From Cercophora sp. LCS_1 (taxonomy: Eukaryota; Ascomycota; Sordariomycetes; Sordariales; Lasiosphaeriaceae), in NCBI GenBank assembly GCA_036250225.1, contig JAPZLL010000028.1, positions 388,765-452,764 on the forward strand: 64,000 bases of DNA, in the 5' to 3' direction. The first letter of the stretch is position 1. The number at the start of each line of letters is the position of its first letter. Positions 44,872-55,691 of the stretch are shown in pieces. Position numbers and translations under genes: made by a program. Below the pieces are notes generated by a model that was not told the origin of the DNA, made no database searches, and saw nothing but the letters and a program-made list of their open reading frames with translations.

Positions 44872-46543
44872 ATGTCCATCCTCGGCCTCGACACAGGTCA
44901 TGCCCTCCCCCTTGGGGTAGGCGCTGTTGCGTTGTGGTACATATCCTCATCTTTCATCACATGGCTCAGACTGCGGCACGTCCCGGGCCCATTCGTCGCT
45001 TCATTCTCATATCTCTGGCTGATGCGAAACAACTTTCTCGGCATCTCAAGTTCGCAGCTGCTAGGATTGAAGAAGTACGGCTCCGTCGTCCGTGTGGGGC
45101 CGAACTACGTTCTCACAGATGACCCTGTTCTTCTTCGCCGCATATCGGGAGCACGAAGTTCGTATGGGAGGGATTCTTGGTGGACGGGAGTCAAGATCGA
45201 CCCTCGGCAAGACAACATGCTGACGACTATGGACACGGCCGCTCACGACAGACTCAAGGCTCAGACGGCAAACGGCTACAACGGGCGGGACAACGTTGAC
45301 ATTGAGGCAGGCGTCGATGCGCAACTTGTCAAGCTCGTGGATTTGATTCGTGGCCAATACCTCTCGTCGTCATCTGAGACACGTCCGGCTGACCTGGTGA
45401 AGATCATTCGCTTCTTCACGTTGGACGTCGTCACGTCTCTTGCATACGGCGAGCCATTTGGATATCTAGAAGCAAACAGCGACCTCTTCGACTTCAACCG
45501 ACAGGTCGATGAACTCAGCCGACCGATGGCAGTCATGATTGACACGCCTGTTCTCCGGACGTTGATGAACTCCCCGCTGGCACCTCACATTGCGCCAAAG
45601 ATTACCGATAAGAAGGGAATGGGGAGATTGATTGCGTGAGTGAAAACCTGCAGGTATGAAACGGGGTGGAAGCTGACATTCTTTTCCCGGCCCGGTAGTC
45701 TGGGACAGGAGTTTGTCGCAAACCATTTCATGTCGGATCCAACTGACTTGAAGAACATGGTGGTAAGGACAGTGCGCCCATAAACATACAATCCACGCTG
45801 ACGATATCATGCCAGGGGTCGTTCATTCGCCACGGGCTCACACGCGAACAGTGTGAGGCAGAATGCGTTGTCCAAATCATTGCTGGGTCCGACACAACAG
45901 GAACAACGATTCGGGCCGCGCTGCGATTTGTGCTAGAGACGAAGCACATTTATGATCGACTTATGGAAGAGATTCGGTCGGCAGTCCAAGAGGGACGAGT
46001 GTCAGCAAGTTTGCCAGTCACATATAACCAGGGCAAAGAACTTCCATATCTGCGTGTGAGACCCCAGCAGAAGAACATGGCCAGTCGATGCGATGCTGAC
46101 AGAGCCAGGCGGTGATCTATGAGGCAATCCGAATGCGCCCACCGGCACTGTATGGGCATTTCAAGAGCGTGCCCGCCGGAGGTGACATTGTCAATGGCAT
46201 CTTCCTGCCTGCTGGGACGGCTATAGGGCACAACCTGTTTGGGCTGATGATGTCTGAGGACATTTTCGGAGCTGATGTCGAGACGTTTCAACCGGAGCGG
46301 TTTCTAACCTGCGGCAAGTCTGAGCGCGCCGACATGGAGCGGACAGTTGAACTTGCGTTTGGATCAGGGCGCTGGATGTGCGCTGGGAAGCTGGTTGCTT
46401 TCACACAGATGTACAAGGTTGTGTTTGAGCTGTTAAGGTCATTCGAGATGAGGCGAGTTCAAGATGAACCCTGGAGAGACACGTCAGCGATATTTTGGCA
46501 CCAGGGCAAAATGGACGTGAGGATAATGGAACTAGGCAAGTAG
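44872..46543 (+). CDS. Cytochrome P450 monooxygenase (pisatin demethylase-like type)
   Basis: Exons 44872-45635, 45699-45762, 45816-46055 and 46109-46543 sum to 1503 bases (500 residues). An N-terminal anchor helix (LPLGVGAVALWYISSSFITW) is followed by a RHVPGPF proline hinge. The I-helix oxygen motif is AGSDTTGTT, the K-helix ExxR is E361-R364 (YEAIRMRPP), the PERF motif is FQPERFL, and the heme loop is FGSGRWMCAGK with Cys447. All key residues are intact. It should be an ER-bound monooxygenase. Its shared promoter with the regulator and closeness to the PKS suggest a tailoring role; the substrate is unknown. The short second exon (64 bases) is supported by phase. Confidence 0.9.
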
Positions 46544-47086
46544 TATGGGTGGGAGTGGGGGCTTGCCCTGGGAAGGAGGAAGGTGATGCTAACTGAGACG
46601 AAAGTGTAAAGAATCTTACAAGTAAACCTCACCCATTTGAAGTTAAACTAGCCTCTCGGGTTCAGAGTTGGAATGCTTTTCAGGTGCTGGTGTCTCTTTT
46701 GGGTGCTTCCTTTGTCAATGGTGTTGGTGGCATTGCCGTCCTGGGGCGTTTTAAAACGATGCACCAGAAGAGAGGGGAAAAGATCACAGGGGCGGTGCGG
46801 CTTTCACAATGGTGTTTCGCAATGCACTTTTTGGTGGCATAAGGGTGCAGCGGTTTCGCAACCTGGATTTCCATGGGTCCCTCCCTCCTGAAATTGGATA
46901 CTCTCCATGGGTTTGTTCTTCATCGCCATTTTTTGTTCTCCATCGCTTTTCTTTGATCTTTTCTTTCATCCACGGGTAACCGCAATGCTTGGTAAGCCGT
47001 ATATGAAATGACAACTCTTCTTTCTCCTATCACAATCCAAGTTTTTTTCCAACTCGTATCACACCTCACTTTGCGACACCGCTGCC
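46544..47086. other. Intergenic region
   Basis: No gene is supported. It carries the P450 terminator region and a T-rich, CTT-rich stretch at 46900-47060 typical of a fungal promoter and leader before the next open frame. Confidence 0.4.
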
Positions 47087-47839
47087 ATGGCAAGCTCTTC
47101 ACCATCACCGTCTGCCCTGCTCTCCTATTCTTCTCCTTCCCTCTCTTCTTCTCCTCCGCTGGTTTCTTCTCAGCTTCATATCTCTCCTTCCCCAGAGGCG
47201 GCACCCATTCATTCTTCTGCAGCAGCTTGCCATTGCCCAGCAGAGAGCGATCTCATTAGCCAGTTTAGCCTCGTCAGCTTGACCGTCCTTCCCATCCCCA
47301 AAATCCAGGGCATTTCATCGGCCATAAACACACACGCTGAAGAGCGCCGCGCCCAGCTATTTGAAAAGAATTCAACCCAAGAGATCCTCATCTACTACGG
47401 CGCCACCACCGCTCACATCGACGCCATCAACAGAGACGGAATTTCTCCGGGTCGCATTACCTTTTTTGGTGATCCAGGCAGTGGTAAGGACAGCGGCCTT
47501 CTCTTCTTCCGCATGCCGCAGCCTATTCACGAAACAGCTCATGGTTTCCTCTATCGGCATCTCCAGATCTTAATCAACGGAATGGGCTTGAACCGCAGCA
47601 ATTGGGTTGTAAAAGGAGCACCTATGGTTATTCCTTTTGAGGACGTGTTCTTACGATCACCGAGGCAGCAGGAGACAGACCTCATTCTTTCCAGCACATT
47701 TTTTCTCGACATGGGAATGCAGTGCTGGCAGAGCCACACAAATATCAAGGTGCAGTCTGAACGTATCATTATACAACCAAGTCGTCTAGAACAACAGACA
47801 CTAGCCCGTATATGCGGCTTAAATATATATACAAATTAA
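47087..47839 (+). CDS. Hypothetical protein, single exon
   Basis: An uninterrupted frame of 250 residues starting in a good context (GCCATGG). The first 60 residues are Ser/Pro-rich, perhaps disordered. The rest looks globular: LIYYGATTAHIDAINRDGIS, then FFGDPGSGKDSGLLFFRM and IHETAHGFLYRHLQILI. GDPGSGKD resembles a nucleotide-binding P-loop except that Asp replaces the usual Ser/Thr after Lys, so ATP/GTP binding is doubtful. No signal peptide or membrane helix. I cannot assign a family. The AT-rich 3' end and damaged surroundings leave open that it is a gene under decay. Confidence 0.5.
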   Translation: MASSSPSPSALLSYSSPSLSSSPPLVSSQLHISPSPEAAPIHSSAAACHCPAESDLISQFSLVSLTVLPIPKIQGISSAINTHAEERRAQLFEKNSTQEILIYYGATTAHIDAINRDGISPGRITFFGDPGSGKDSGLLFFRMPQPIHETAHGFLYRHLQILINGMGLNRSNWVVKGAPMVIPFEDVFLRSPRQQETDLILSSTFFLDMGMQCWQSHTNIKVQSERIIIQPSRLEQQTLARICGLNIYTN

Positions 47840-47879
47840 ACCCAAAAAGGGCTAGCCGCTCTTGTGGCTCACGTATGGA

Positions 47880-48470
47880 TCGTAGTTAACACCTAAATGT
47901 CGAATTGGGAGTTTTACAAAAAGTTTAAACACTGCAAGTGCAGAAGTCAACTCGTCCGCGCGGGACCGGCCCATCGCCTGCGCATCACGGATGCTCTGTG
48001 CAACGGCGGTTGAATTAAACTTTTGGCTCTTGGGTTCGAAAATGTGGCGACACTTGAGGCTGCGGCCGTTGGCGCTGGTCCGGAACTCGGATCGGCCCTC
48101 CCACGGGCTAATGAACATATAGCCTTTGGGCTTCAGGCCGGGGCGGTAGCAGGTCGGGGCGATCCTCCTCTTATTCCTCCTATTGCTCCGCCTTTCGTTC
48201 TTGTGGTTGCATCACCACCAGTCTCTCCTCTGCCTCTCTTATCGCATCATAAGCGTGCGGCATTCGTGCTGCTGGCACTGAGGGCGCCACAGTTGTGGAA
48301 ATCGAAGTGGACGCAGTAGAGCGAGTTCGTAACGCCTTCGCCGGTGTCGTCCTTCTGTTGTGGCTTGAGGGTGGAAAGTATGATGTCTGGTGCAAGCGCC
48401 GTTAGAACCTGGCCTGGGACCTTTGAAGAGGTGGACTTCAAGATCGAACCCAGCCTGCAGAGGGGGAGAA
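47880..48470 (-). pseudogene. Degenerate uncharacterised fungal open frame
   Basis: Two minus-strand pieces look like parts of one protein. The first, at about 48470-48245, contains VPGQVLTALAPDIILSTLK and LYCVHFDFHNCGALSAS, and stops at TGA. The second, at about 48160-47860, contains GYMFISPWEGRSEFRTSANG and RSLKCRHIFEPK. The stretch between shifts frame and contains stops. Either unseen introns join them or, more likely given neighbouring relics, the gene is broken. The function of the family is unknown to me. Confidence 0.35.
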
Positions 48471-48690
48471 TTGCCCGCTATGCAAATACAGCTGCTGGTA
48501 CAAAACACAATGGACTTGCTCGGTGAGGGAAAAATTAAGCCCAACCACATTAGCTTCTTGAGGAGGAGATGGGGATAATGCCTGGACGAGTGTGAGGAGG
48601 GAATGGGCGTCCAGGGTCCGCCAGCACGGACTCAGGTTCCAGGATTAATCGAGGCCATTCGAACATGCATTTATCTACCTACATACGCGG

Positions 48691-50095
48691 CTACTTCTTC
48701 CTCACAAAACAAGCTTTCACCAACGCACTATCCACCCACCCATTCCCGCTCCTCGTCGGCACCTCGCTCAATTCATACGTCTGCGGGCTGAACGACCCCG
48801 CCGACCAGCCGATGTACCCCAAAAACACATCCGTATTCTGGTTCAGGAAATCCAACTGCTGACACATGTACTTCTTGCAAGACTCGGTGTTGCCCCCGCC
48901 CGTCTCGCTCAGGATGGCTTTCCGGTTGTTAGCCTTGAGCCAAGTGGCCAGCGGCTGGAAGGCGTTGCTGATGTTGTCCGTCACGCACTCGGTGTGTGTG
49001 CCCGAGTTGTCTGAGTCGAGGTATTTGTGCACGTCGATGATGAGGTTGTCGGTGGTGCCGTCGGGGTTCTTGACTTTGAGGAGGGCTGGGCCGGATTTTG
49101 TGGGCATGACTTGGGCGGAGGTCCAGCTGGATCGGTTAGTTCCGCAGGTTGACGAGAAAGTGAGTGAGTGGAAAGGGAGAAGACGTACTCGTTCCCAGGG
49201 AGGGCAATCATGTTAGTCTTGGCCACTGCACGGATGGCCGTCACGGCCTCCTGGACAGTGTCGGCCCACTTGTCATTGTCGGGCACGTCGTGAGGCTCGT
49301 TCATGAGGCCGAAGATGACTTTGTCGTTGTTGCCGTACTTGGAGGCAAGCTGGGTCCAGAGGTTAGTAAACTGAGCGTTGTTAGGGCCGCCTTGGCCGAT
49401 GATCTGGCCGTCCCATCGCGCGTCTGGCGAGTATTAGCATGCTCGAACCGGATAGAAGGGATATGCGTACAGTTGTGAATCTAGGAAACTGTCAGCAACG
49501 CGCCCGCACAGCTAAGTCGTCAACTCACATCGAGCATACAGTAAGCACCCGTGCTCAGACACGCCTGAACAAGCTGGTTGTACCGGCCAAAATTGTTGGA
49601 GTCCAGCGTACCTCCGAGCTTGCCGTTGACCAGGTACTGCCAGCCCACAGGGAGACGGAAGATGTTCATGTTGTCATCTTTCGCAAAATGTTGCATCTGT
49701 CCGACGCTGAATGTTGTCAGCTCGTCAACTCCCCGGAACGGGCTGATCATCAAGTAGTGGCATACCCATCAGCACCGCCTGCGTTAGATAGTGGAGGTAC
49801 TGCTTTGGCGATATTGCATTCTCCTTGGCTGGCAGGGGTTAGCATCGAGGTCTGCCCAGCGTGGCTCCTGAAGTCCAAGGCCGCGACTGGACCTACATCG
49901 AGCAGCCGAAGTCAAAGCCCGCAATATTGACACCGACTGCGTGAAGATGTGAGCTACCCTGGAGACCCCAGCTGGCAGGGTCGGGAAGTACAAACCCAGT
50001 TGAATACCAGCCGCGGTTACTCGAGTCTCCGGGTGGGCTGGGAGAGCTGTCACCGTCACGGCCATCACCGCCGCCAAGGAGAGAATGTCAAGCAT
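48691..50095 (-). CDS. Secreted GH5 endo-beta-1,4-glucanase
   Basis: Seven exons (50095-49996, 49936-49897, 49828-49766, 49706-49529, 49480-49471, 49423-49189, 49126-48691) sum to 1062 bases, 353 residues. MLDILSLAAVMAVTVTALPA is the signal peptide. GH5 motifs appear in order: VGVNIAGFDFGCS, DGVGQMQHF, NIFRLPVGWQYL, MLDIHNYARWDG, FGLMNEPHD (acid/base Glu173), DVHKYLD, and ILSETGGG (nucleophile Glu283). Exon 5 is only 10 bases (ATTCACAACT) and encodes the IHN of the conserved IHNYARWD; without it the frame breaks. There is no cellulose-binding module. It should hydrolyse internal bonds of cellulose outside the cell. It is the one clearly intact gene in the 47.8-57.6 kb stretch. Confidence 0.92.
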
Positions 50096-50148
50096 GGTGA
50101 AAGAAGAAGACGAAAAGGTTATGTACAAGAAGATCTCAGTCGTTGATG

Positions 50149-50244
50149 GCCTCAAATCGACAGCATCAGCAGAGGGAGGGGCCTCAAATCGACAGCATCA
50201 GCAGAGGGAGGGGCCTCAAATCGACAGCATCAGCAGAGGGAGGG
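50149..50244. repeat. Three perfect 32-base tandem repeats upstream of GH5
   Basis: The unit begins GCCTCAAATCGACAGCATCA and ends GCAGAGGGAGGG. Copies start at 50149, 50181 and 50213, ending at 50244. They lie 54-149 bases upstream of the GH5 start codon, within its likely promoter or 5' leader. Confidence 0.9.
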
Positions 50245-50771
50245 GCAGCGCCGGTCCATTTATACCACCACCCTTTCCTCACCATGATGTCAAGCCTCTG
50301 GCATAGGTACTCATGAATCCATCCGAAACCCCAACCATCCTCCATCTACCACCCACAAACCCCTTGCCACGCCATATTACCCCCGAATCCATCTCACCAT
50401 TCCCCACCCCCAAATCACAAGTCAATCACCAGTCAAAGCAGACGTGCATCACAACCGCAATATGCAGACGGCGTCACCTCGCTCGAATACCTGGTTGCGG
50501 ACGACTTGGCTCCTGATCAAGCTTCGCCAAGCATGGAAATCGGCCCCAGATCTTCCACGATAAATGATCCGTGCGCTGTCGCAGATTGACGGTTTTGCGG
50601 GGGGCGCGGGAAGACAGCTGGTTGGTGGCCCGGCAGAACGGCCTGGAGGGTGAGATCTGGGACCGTCGAATGGGGGACGGTTCTCACCTCGATTCATGCG
50701 CGTCCGCCTGGGGAAGGTTCCTGAACCATGTGCAAATTCTAGTGTACTCGACGATGCGGGGAATGAGCGGA

Positions 50772-51380
50772 TCAGAGTGAATCTGTGTCTATCTTGCTCG
50801 CCCATCCCCGTCTTCCCACAGGCCCCGATGGGGGTCGAGCAGCGCGTTTTGCTGGGTTGGCATGACGAAACCCAGGCGCAATATCCTCCTGCCGAATTCT
50901 CCCCTTCACTGACACCTTCTTCCCGCTCGTGTTTCCTACCCCTAGATAGTCCTTGATATCCTTTGCTAATTCTTCGGACTTGGCTTCGATCTCGAATGCC
51001 AGTTTGCCATTTTCGTTGTCCTCAATGACCTTGACGATGTTCTTGTCCTCTACCACCAGAATCCATCTTGCTTCTAGGTCCGCAGTGACAACTGGATTAG
51101 GGAACCGGACAGGACTCCCATCCTTGCGGCTCCTCTTCCGTTTTCTCGTCACCGGCTAGGGAATAAGATAGGGCGAGGTAACCCGTCGGACGAGTTCGAC
51201 GTTGGCCGCCAAGGCCTCTTCGGTCTTGTAGATGATATGCAGCTTGCCATCCACCAGTTCGACCTCTAATTCGGTCAAGCCTTTAAATGGAGGTTGCTGC
51301 TCAGGCGCACGGTCTTTTGGGACCTTCGGTTTATGGCTCGTCGTCTTTCTTAGATTCGGTGCTACGCTTTTGACAGGCAT
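50772..51380 (-). pseudogene. Small unrecognised open frame interrupted by a stop
   Basis: One frame reads from Met at 51380 (MPVKSVAPNLRKTTSHKPK) through LEVELVDGKLHIIYKTEEAL. It meets TAG at 51159-51161, then continues in the same frame with basic TRKRKRSRKDGSP, DLEARWILVVEDKNIVKVI and VSVKGRIRQEDIAPGF to 50772. Both parts look like real protein and share Lys/Glu-rich style. Either TAG is a nonsense mutation or a 45-base in-frame intron (donor GTCGAA, acceptor CCCTAG) removes it. The family is unknown. Confidence 0.4.
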
Positions 51381-51926
51381 GGGACATTATGAAACGTGCA
51401 ACGAGACGAATAATACAAACTAATTAGAGATACCACTGTCAATGCAACTGCGGCGGAGGCCATGTTACTAACGAAGACCTTGGGGATAACTCTGCGATTT
51501 AAGTCGATTTTCGGTATATGTGATGGTAGATCCGATGTCGCAGAATGACGAGGGTGAACAGTATCACATGGAAGGTATACGTGAGGCAAATATCTCCGGG
51601 CCTGGTAAAGTTCATCGGTCCAGAAGATTTGGGATGAACTGACTTTATCGACCACAGCGGCAAGTCGGTGGTCTGCTTACAAACGTTTATACTTGCGCAT
51701 GCATCTCTCATGACCAATGTTGTGGCTGTATTGTTGGCTGACTCCGTGGTGTGACGATCAACTTTACGATTTGTCCACATACCCCCCGTAGTGATGATGT
51801 GATCTTATGGCCCGCTATGTTCTTCTGCTGGACTAACGCTCTTGCATTGTAAACCAAATCTTCACCTATTACCCAAACACCTTTACCATCATAACCTCAA
51901 GCGGGGTACCACACGCGACGGAAGAG
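51381..51926. other. Intergenic region
   Basis: No supported gene. Overlapping frames at 51362-51780 on the minus strand have no motifs. Confidence 0.4.
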
Positions 51927-52728
51927 ATGGCCGCCGGGCGCGCTGTGCATGATGGTCAGCAACTTGATCCTGTTGCAGCAGAGGTGAGAAGACTCAAGGC
52001 TCATGGTTGGATAACAGCGAATCAGCTGCACAAGGGCAATGTCATCACACTGGTGTCCAACACCTTCTCTTCCAAATTAAATCGACTTTTGGAAAGGGAC
52101 ATCTGGCTTCAAGACCTGAGCTACCGAGTCAACATTGCCGAGCTGCTTGTAAGGGACACGGAGATGAGACGAAAGTCCCACACCATGGGGTGTCATGGGA
52201 GGACTCAGGCTGTAAGACACTGGGGCCGCTGGGGGCTCTCTGCGCTTGTTCTTCCGAACTCTTCTTGTCTGGAGGTTGGCGGCTGTGATGCCGTCCGGAG
52301 TCTTCCTGTTGGGGCCAATGTGGATATTGATAACTAAGGTCCGAGACTTGTATCCCAGCCTCGAAGTGGCGACAGTCTTCGTCGTGGCATTTGGGCTCAC
52401 CATGGCTTGGCGCACCGAAACCACAGAAGAGGTCTTTGCAAACACGCCAGGCTATGCGGCTATTTTGATGGTCAGTGTGACGGGGGGAGAGACAGGAGAC
52501 ACAGCCAAGATTGTTCGCTATCATCCAAATGTTATCGCAAGCTCGAACTTTTGTACTCCGGCCTCCAACCCGGGGCCAGATAGAAAACCTTCGTGCTTTC
52601 GACGAGAAGCCTCTGTCAAGAAAAAGAGGAAAAGCAGTGAACACCGACGCAGCGTTCCCGAGAAACTTGCCGGGCACCGAACCAACAACACAAAATTGAT
52701 GGGAAACACCCCAAGAGGCACTCCCTAG
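51927..52728 (+). pseudogene. Fragmentary membrane protein with DUF6594-like C-terminus
   Basis: Plus-strand sequence at 52246-52500 encodes a helix-rich piece, VWRLAAVMPSGVFLLGPMWI followed by TVFVVAFGLTMAW and EVFANTPGYAAILMVSVTG. This fits the C-terminal membrane helices of fungal DUF6594 proteins, whose ending is usually ATAAYAAVLVVF. An upstream frame from 51927 (LNRLLERDIWLQDLSYRVN) could be its N-terminal part, but the only plausible intron, 52210-52272, leaves the frames out of register. So I call it a broken or partial gene. Function of the family is unknown. Confidence 0.35.
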
Positions 52729-53200
52729 CCCGACTGCATAGTAGCATACAACTTCGCAAAGAAACTCTCCGGCTTGTCGAGAAGATCATACGGAGCTCCA
52801 AGCTCGACCAACCTACCAGCATCAAGAACAGCAAGGTTGTCGAAGTCCAGAATAGTGTCCAGTCTGTGCGCCACAGCGATGATGATATATTTGTGAACCG
52901 CGTACGAATGAGACGCTGGATGGCCTCCTCAGTCCTTGCATCGGCACTGAGAGGGCTCCCTTGTCAGTCCTCCTCTCCCGAAAAGTGTCAGATAATGGAG
53001 TGGGGACTCACCTACTCGTAACCTCATCAAATACCAAAATGTTCCCACTACTCAGCATCGCCCTAGCAAAGCAAAACAACTGCTTCTATCCAGCCGACAG
53101 GCCCAGACTCTCTACATCAGTATCTAACCCTCTATTTACGTCAACCACATCCATAACCAGACTCGCGCAAGAGCAACCACGGTATCTTATCCTGTGACAA
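52725..53200 (-). pseudogene. C-terminal relic of an ABC-C (MRP-type) transporter
   Basis: The minus strand encodes the second nucleotide-binding domain end. It has VNRGLDTDVESLGLSAG-stop-KQLFCFARAML, Walker B NILVFDEVTS, an intron at about 53013-52947, ARTEEAIQRLIRTRF, and the H-loop IIAVAHRLDTI, ending KLYATMQSG at 52725. TAG at 53086-53088 replaces the Gln of the LSxGQ signature, a CAG to TAG change as RIP would make. A one-base loss breaks the frame before the H-loop. No Walker A or membrane domains remain upstream. It is a truncated, dead copy of a drug or metabolite exporter. Confidence 0.65.
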
Positions 53201-53557
53201 GGAGAACTAGACTGGCTCTGATGAGGCAAACTCGGGGTGTAGACGGGGATGGGGCCTGGCTGATGTTGAAGAGAGATGCTCGGGCTGTAACCGGGAGCAG
53301 AACCAGGCGGGGGCGGGAAGCTTCTATAGCGGTCGACGCTTCGTCCTTCCCATTGTCGCACGTTACCGAAGAGTGGCACAATGCCCTTGTTAACATCAGG
53401 TAAGTGGCAGACTTAAGTATTCTAGGAACTTCATCTGCCCAGACGGTCCCAAGGCCATCACATGGTCGTACACTGATAGGCCAGGTTTGTGTCTCTGTGG
53501 CGGATCCTGCGGGGTCGGGCTCGCGCTGCAGCTGCCGTAGGCAAGTTCGGGAGTTCG

Positions 53558-54290
53558 TTAATCGAGGTCATTTCGTTGTACCACTGGCTTATATCGAAGC
53601 TGGGGTTGGCCGTCATGGGCGACTCGTACTGCAGGGAGGCGGGTCTGGTGCTGATGATTGGAGAGAGCTGGCGACCCGACATGTAAGCGTGCCGAAACCA
53701 CGGAAGCGGCGCCTGTTAGCCGAAGATCAACCATCCTCCGCCAATCCATCGCAAAACCCGTCCAAGACTGCTCAATCGCAATGTCTACAGCTTGCGGCAA
53801 TACCTTCGCCAGGCGCGGTAAAGTATATTTCGGTTGCCGACCCGGAACCTCTGTATTGACTTCTAGTTTCCCTGCTTCTAGCAGCAGGATTGCAAGCCGC
53901 CGCAGCAACGGACCTTGATTGCCCTCGTCGTCGTCGGTTCCAGCCTCCGGTCCTCGAATCCGTTCGCCGACTCATGAGTCACAGACTACAGCTTCTACGA
54001 GCCGCCTCACGCCCAACAAGCGATTGTTTATGATGCTTTGTCCGCGCAGAGATCGGGCGGAACGAGAGACAGCGATGTGAGGGGTATACGAAGGCTGGCC
54101 TGTCGGTACTGAAGTGCCGTCGAACAGTGCCTGGAGGAACTCGCCAAAGCGGACCGGAGAGTTCCGAGAGGTTCCTTTTCCGGGACCCAGGGCCGCTCCG
54201 CTCCATCGGTCCGCAGTGGCTCGGCTCCTGCCGCAGCGGCGAGCCAACTTCGGCAAGACTGAATAATGTACTCTTTTATGAGTCAATGAC
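53558..54290 (-). pseudogene. Degenerate open frame, possibly DUF7580-like
   Basis: One minus-strand frame carries protein-like sense from 54286 (FGEFLQALFDGTSVPT, PHIAVSRSARSLRG). It continues through a TGA at 53972-53974 into LLRRLAILLLEAGKLEVN, LAKVLPQAVDIAIEQSW and FAMDWRRMVDL near 53700. The ordering resembles the C-terminal part of fungal DUF7580 proteins linked to STAND/HET systems, but the match is weak. The stop, the lack of a start and the damaged surroundings point to a relic. Confidence 0.25.
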
Positions 54291-54839
54291 AGCGGTGCGC
54301 AGGCACACTCGCCGACCCGTCAATTTTTGGATGATGTCCGGCAACCCTTCACGCTTCGATTACACTTATTATCATTATGACATAAACTTCGTATGTGTGG
54401 TTGGCTCGGATGCTCTGAGAAAGAAAGGAGAGGACAAGATGAGAAGTCGTAATGCATATCCACTCCATCATCCGGATTCATATCTGTTCCTTAGAAATCG
54501 GACTGTTCCCCGAGAACCACGGGCCCGAAGGACAGCCAATCGCTAGCGCCGCTCCGGACATCGCCGATGCCGGTGGTTTATATTCCGGGGGCAGCCATAG
54601 GATGTTTTGTCTGTTATATGTGATCCAGTCCCCATCCGTATCCAGGCCTTAGCTGCCGTGGTGACGTGACGACTTCGAATGGCGAGGGTAAGAGGTGGGT
54701 GAGAAGTTAGTAGAAGAGGCGGCAGATCGTAAGTCGAAAGTCCGCCGGAAGGCGCTGGTTTGTCTTGGATGACTTCCGTCGTGGACTTCAACAGGGAATC
54801 CCACTCGCGGACCGAACTTATATTTTCTCGTACCGAAAG

Positions 54840-55183
54840 CGCTACTGCCGGGGTATTTTCGCACTGCGTTTCTGAGCGGCGCGACCTCGGCGGCGGCCGT
54901 TAATCTGGCCACCGAGAACCCGGCGTACAATGGGACTGTGGCGCACGAGGCGCGGGAGGCGTTTTGGAAGTATAATGGCAAACAACCGGGGAATCCCGTC
55001 GAGGGCGCGGCGAGGATGTGGGAGTATGCTGCTGGCAAGGGGATGTTCGAGGGAAAGGAGAGGTTGCTGAGGTTGCCATTGGGCAGTGACACGGGAGCGC
55101 AGATGAGACAGTTCGCGGCGGAGCTGGAGAAGACGGCAGGGCTTTATGAGGATTTTTGGAGGAATTCGGATCTCAAGGAGTGA
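54840..55183 (+). pseudogene. C-terminal fragment of a short-chain dehydrogenase/reductase
   Basis: The plus frame from 54845 reads LLPGYFRTAFLSGATSAAA, then YNGTVAHEAREAFWKYNGKQ, PGNPVEGAARMWEYA and LLRLPLGSDTGAQMR. It ends WRNSDLKE at 55183. PGYFRT and LRLPLGSD are typical of the C-terminal third of fungal SDR enzymes. The glycine-rich cofactor motif and the Tyr-x3-Lys catalytic pair are absent; upstream sequence does not encode them. So this is a 5'-deleted copy of an NAD(P)-dependent oxidoreductase. Confidence 0.6.
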
Positions 55184-55691
55184 ATCAACTGGGTTCTGGC
55201 GCCATATACTTTATATCTTCTATAGACTGGCGGAAAAGTTGAATATTGTCTACATAGTTTGATATCCTCCTAGATAAAGCCTACTTTTGCCTTTATTAGA
55301 TATTATTAATATTCCCAAACGTTTTGGATAGAAAGGACTTCCAAGGGATGAATATAGCAAGGTATTGTATAGCCGCCCTACGTGGACGAATGGCTAGCTC
55401 AATGGCTACTTTCTCTTTTTCTCCCTTTAAGCGGGCGTGACATACCCCCTGTAATACTGTCAGAAAGAAGGGTCTAGAAGGCTCCAGACGATGGATTCGT
55501 CAGCTAGTGCCACCAGCTTGCGTGGCCTACTGGAGGCCTCGATCCAACTGACGGATCTATAAGAAGAAGGCTTTCTGGCCATGGCCAGAAAGCTGAGGAC
55601 AGAGGACAGAATACAATCACGGTTTTCTACTTGAATAAGCAGTGCAGTGTTTCTGACAAATACATCTCCTCTTCTTCACTGAAGTTCATGC
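55184..55691. other. AT-rich spacer
   Basis: AT-rich sequence after the SDR fragment (for example 55200-55320) and then the flank of the Helitron relic. No gene is seen. Confidence 0.4.

Noticed and set aside
47461..47520. GDPGSGKD as a true ATP-binding loop
   Set aside because: The residue after GK is Asp, not Ser/Thr, and no Walker B is visible; kept only as a remark.
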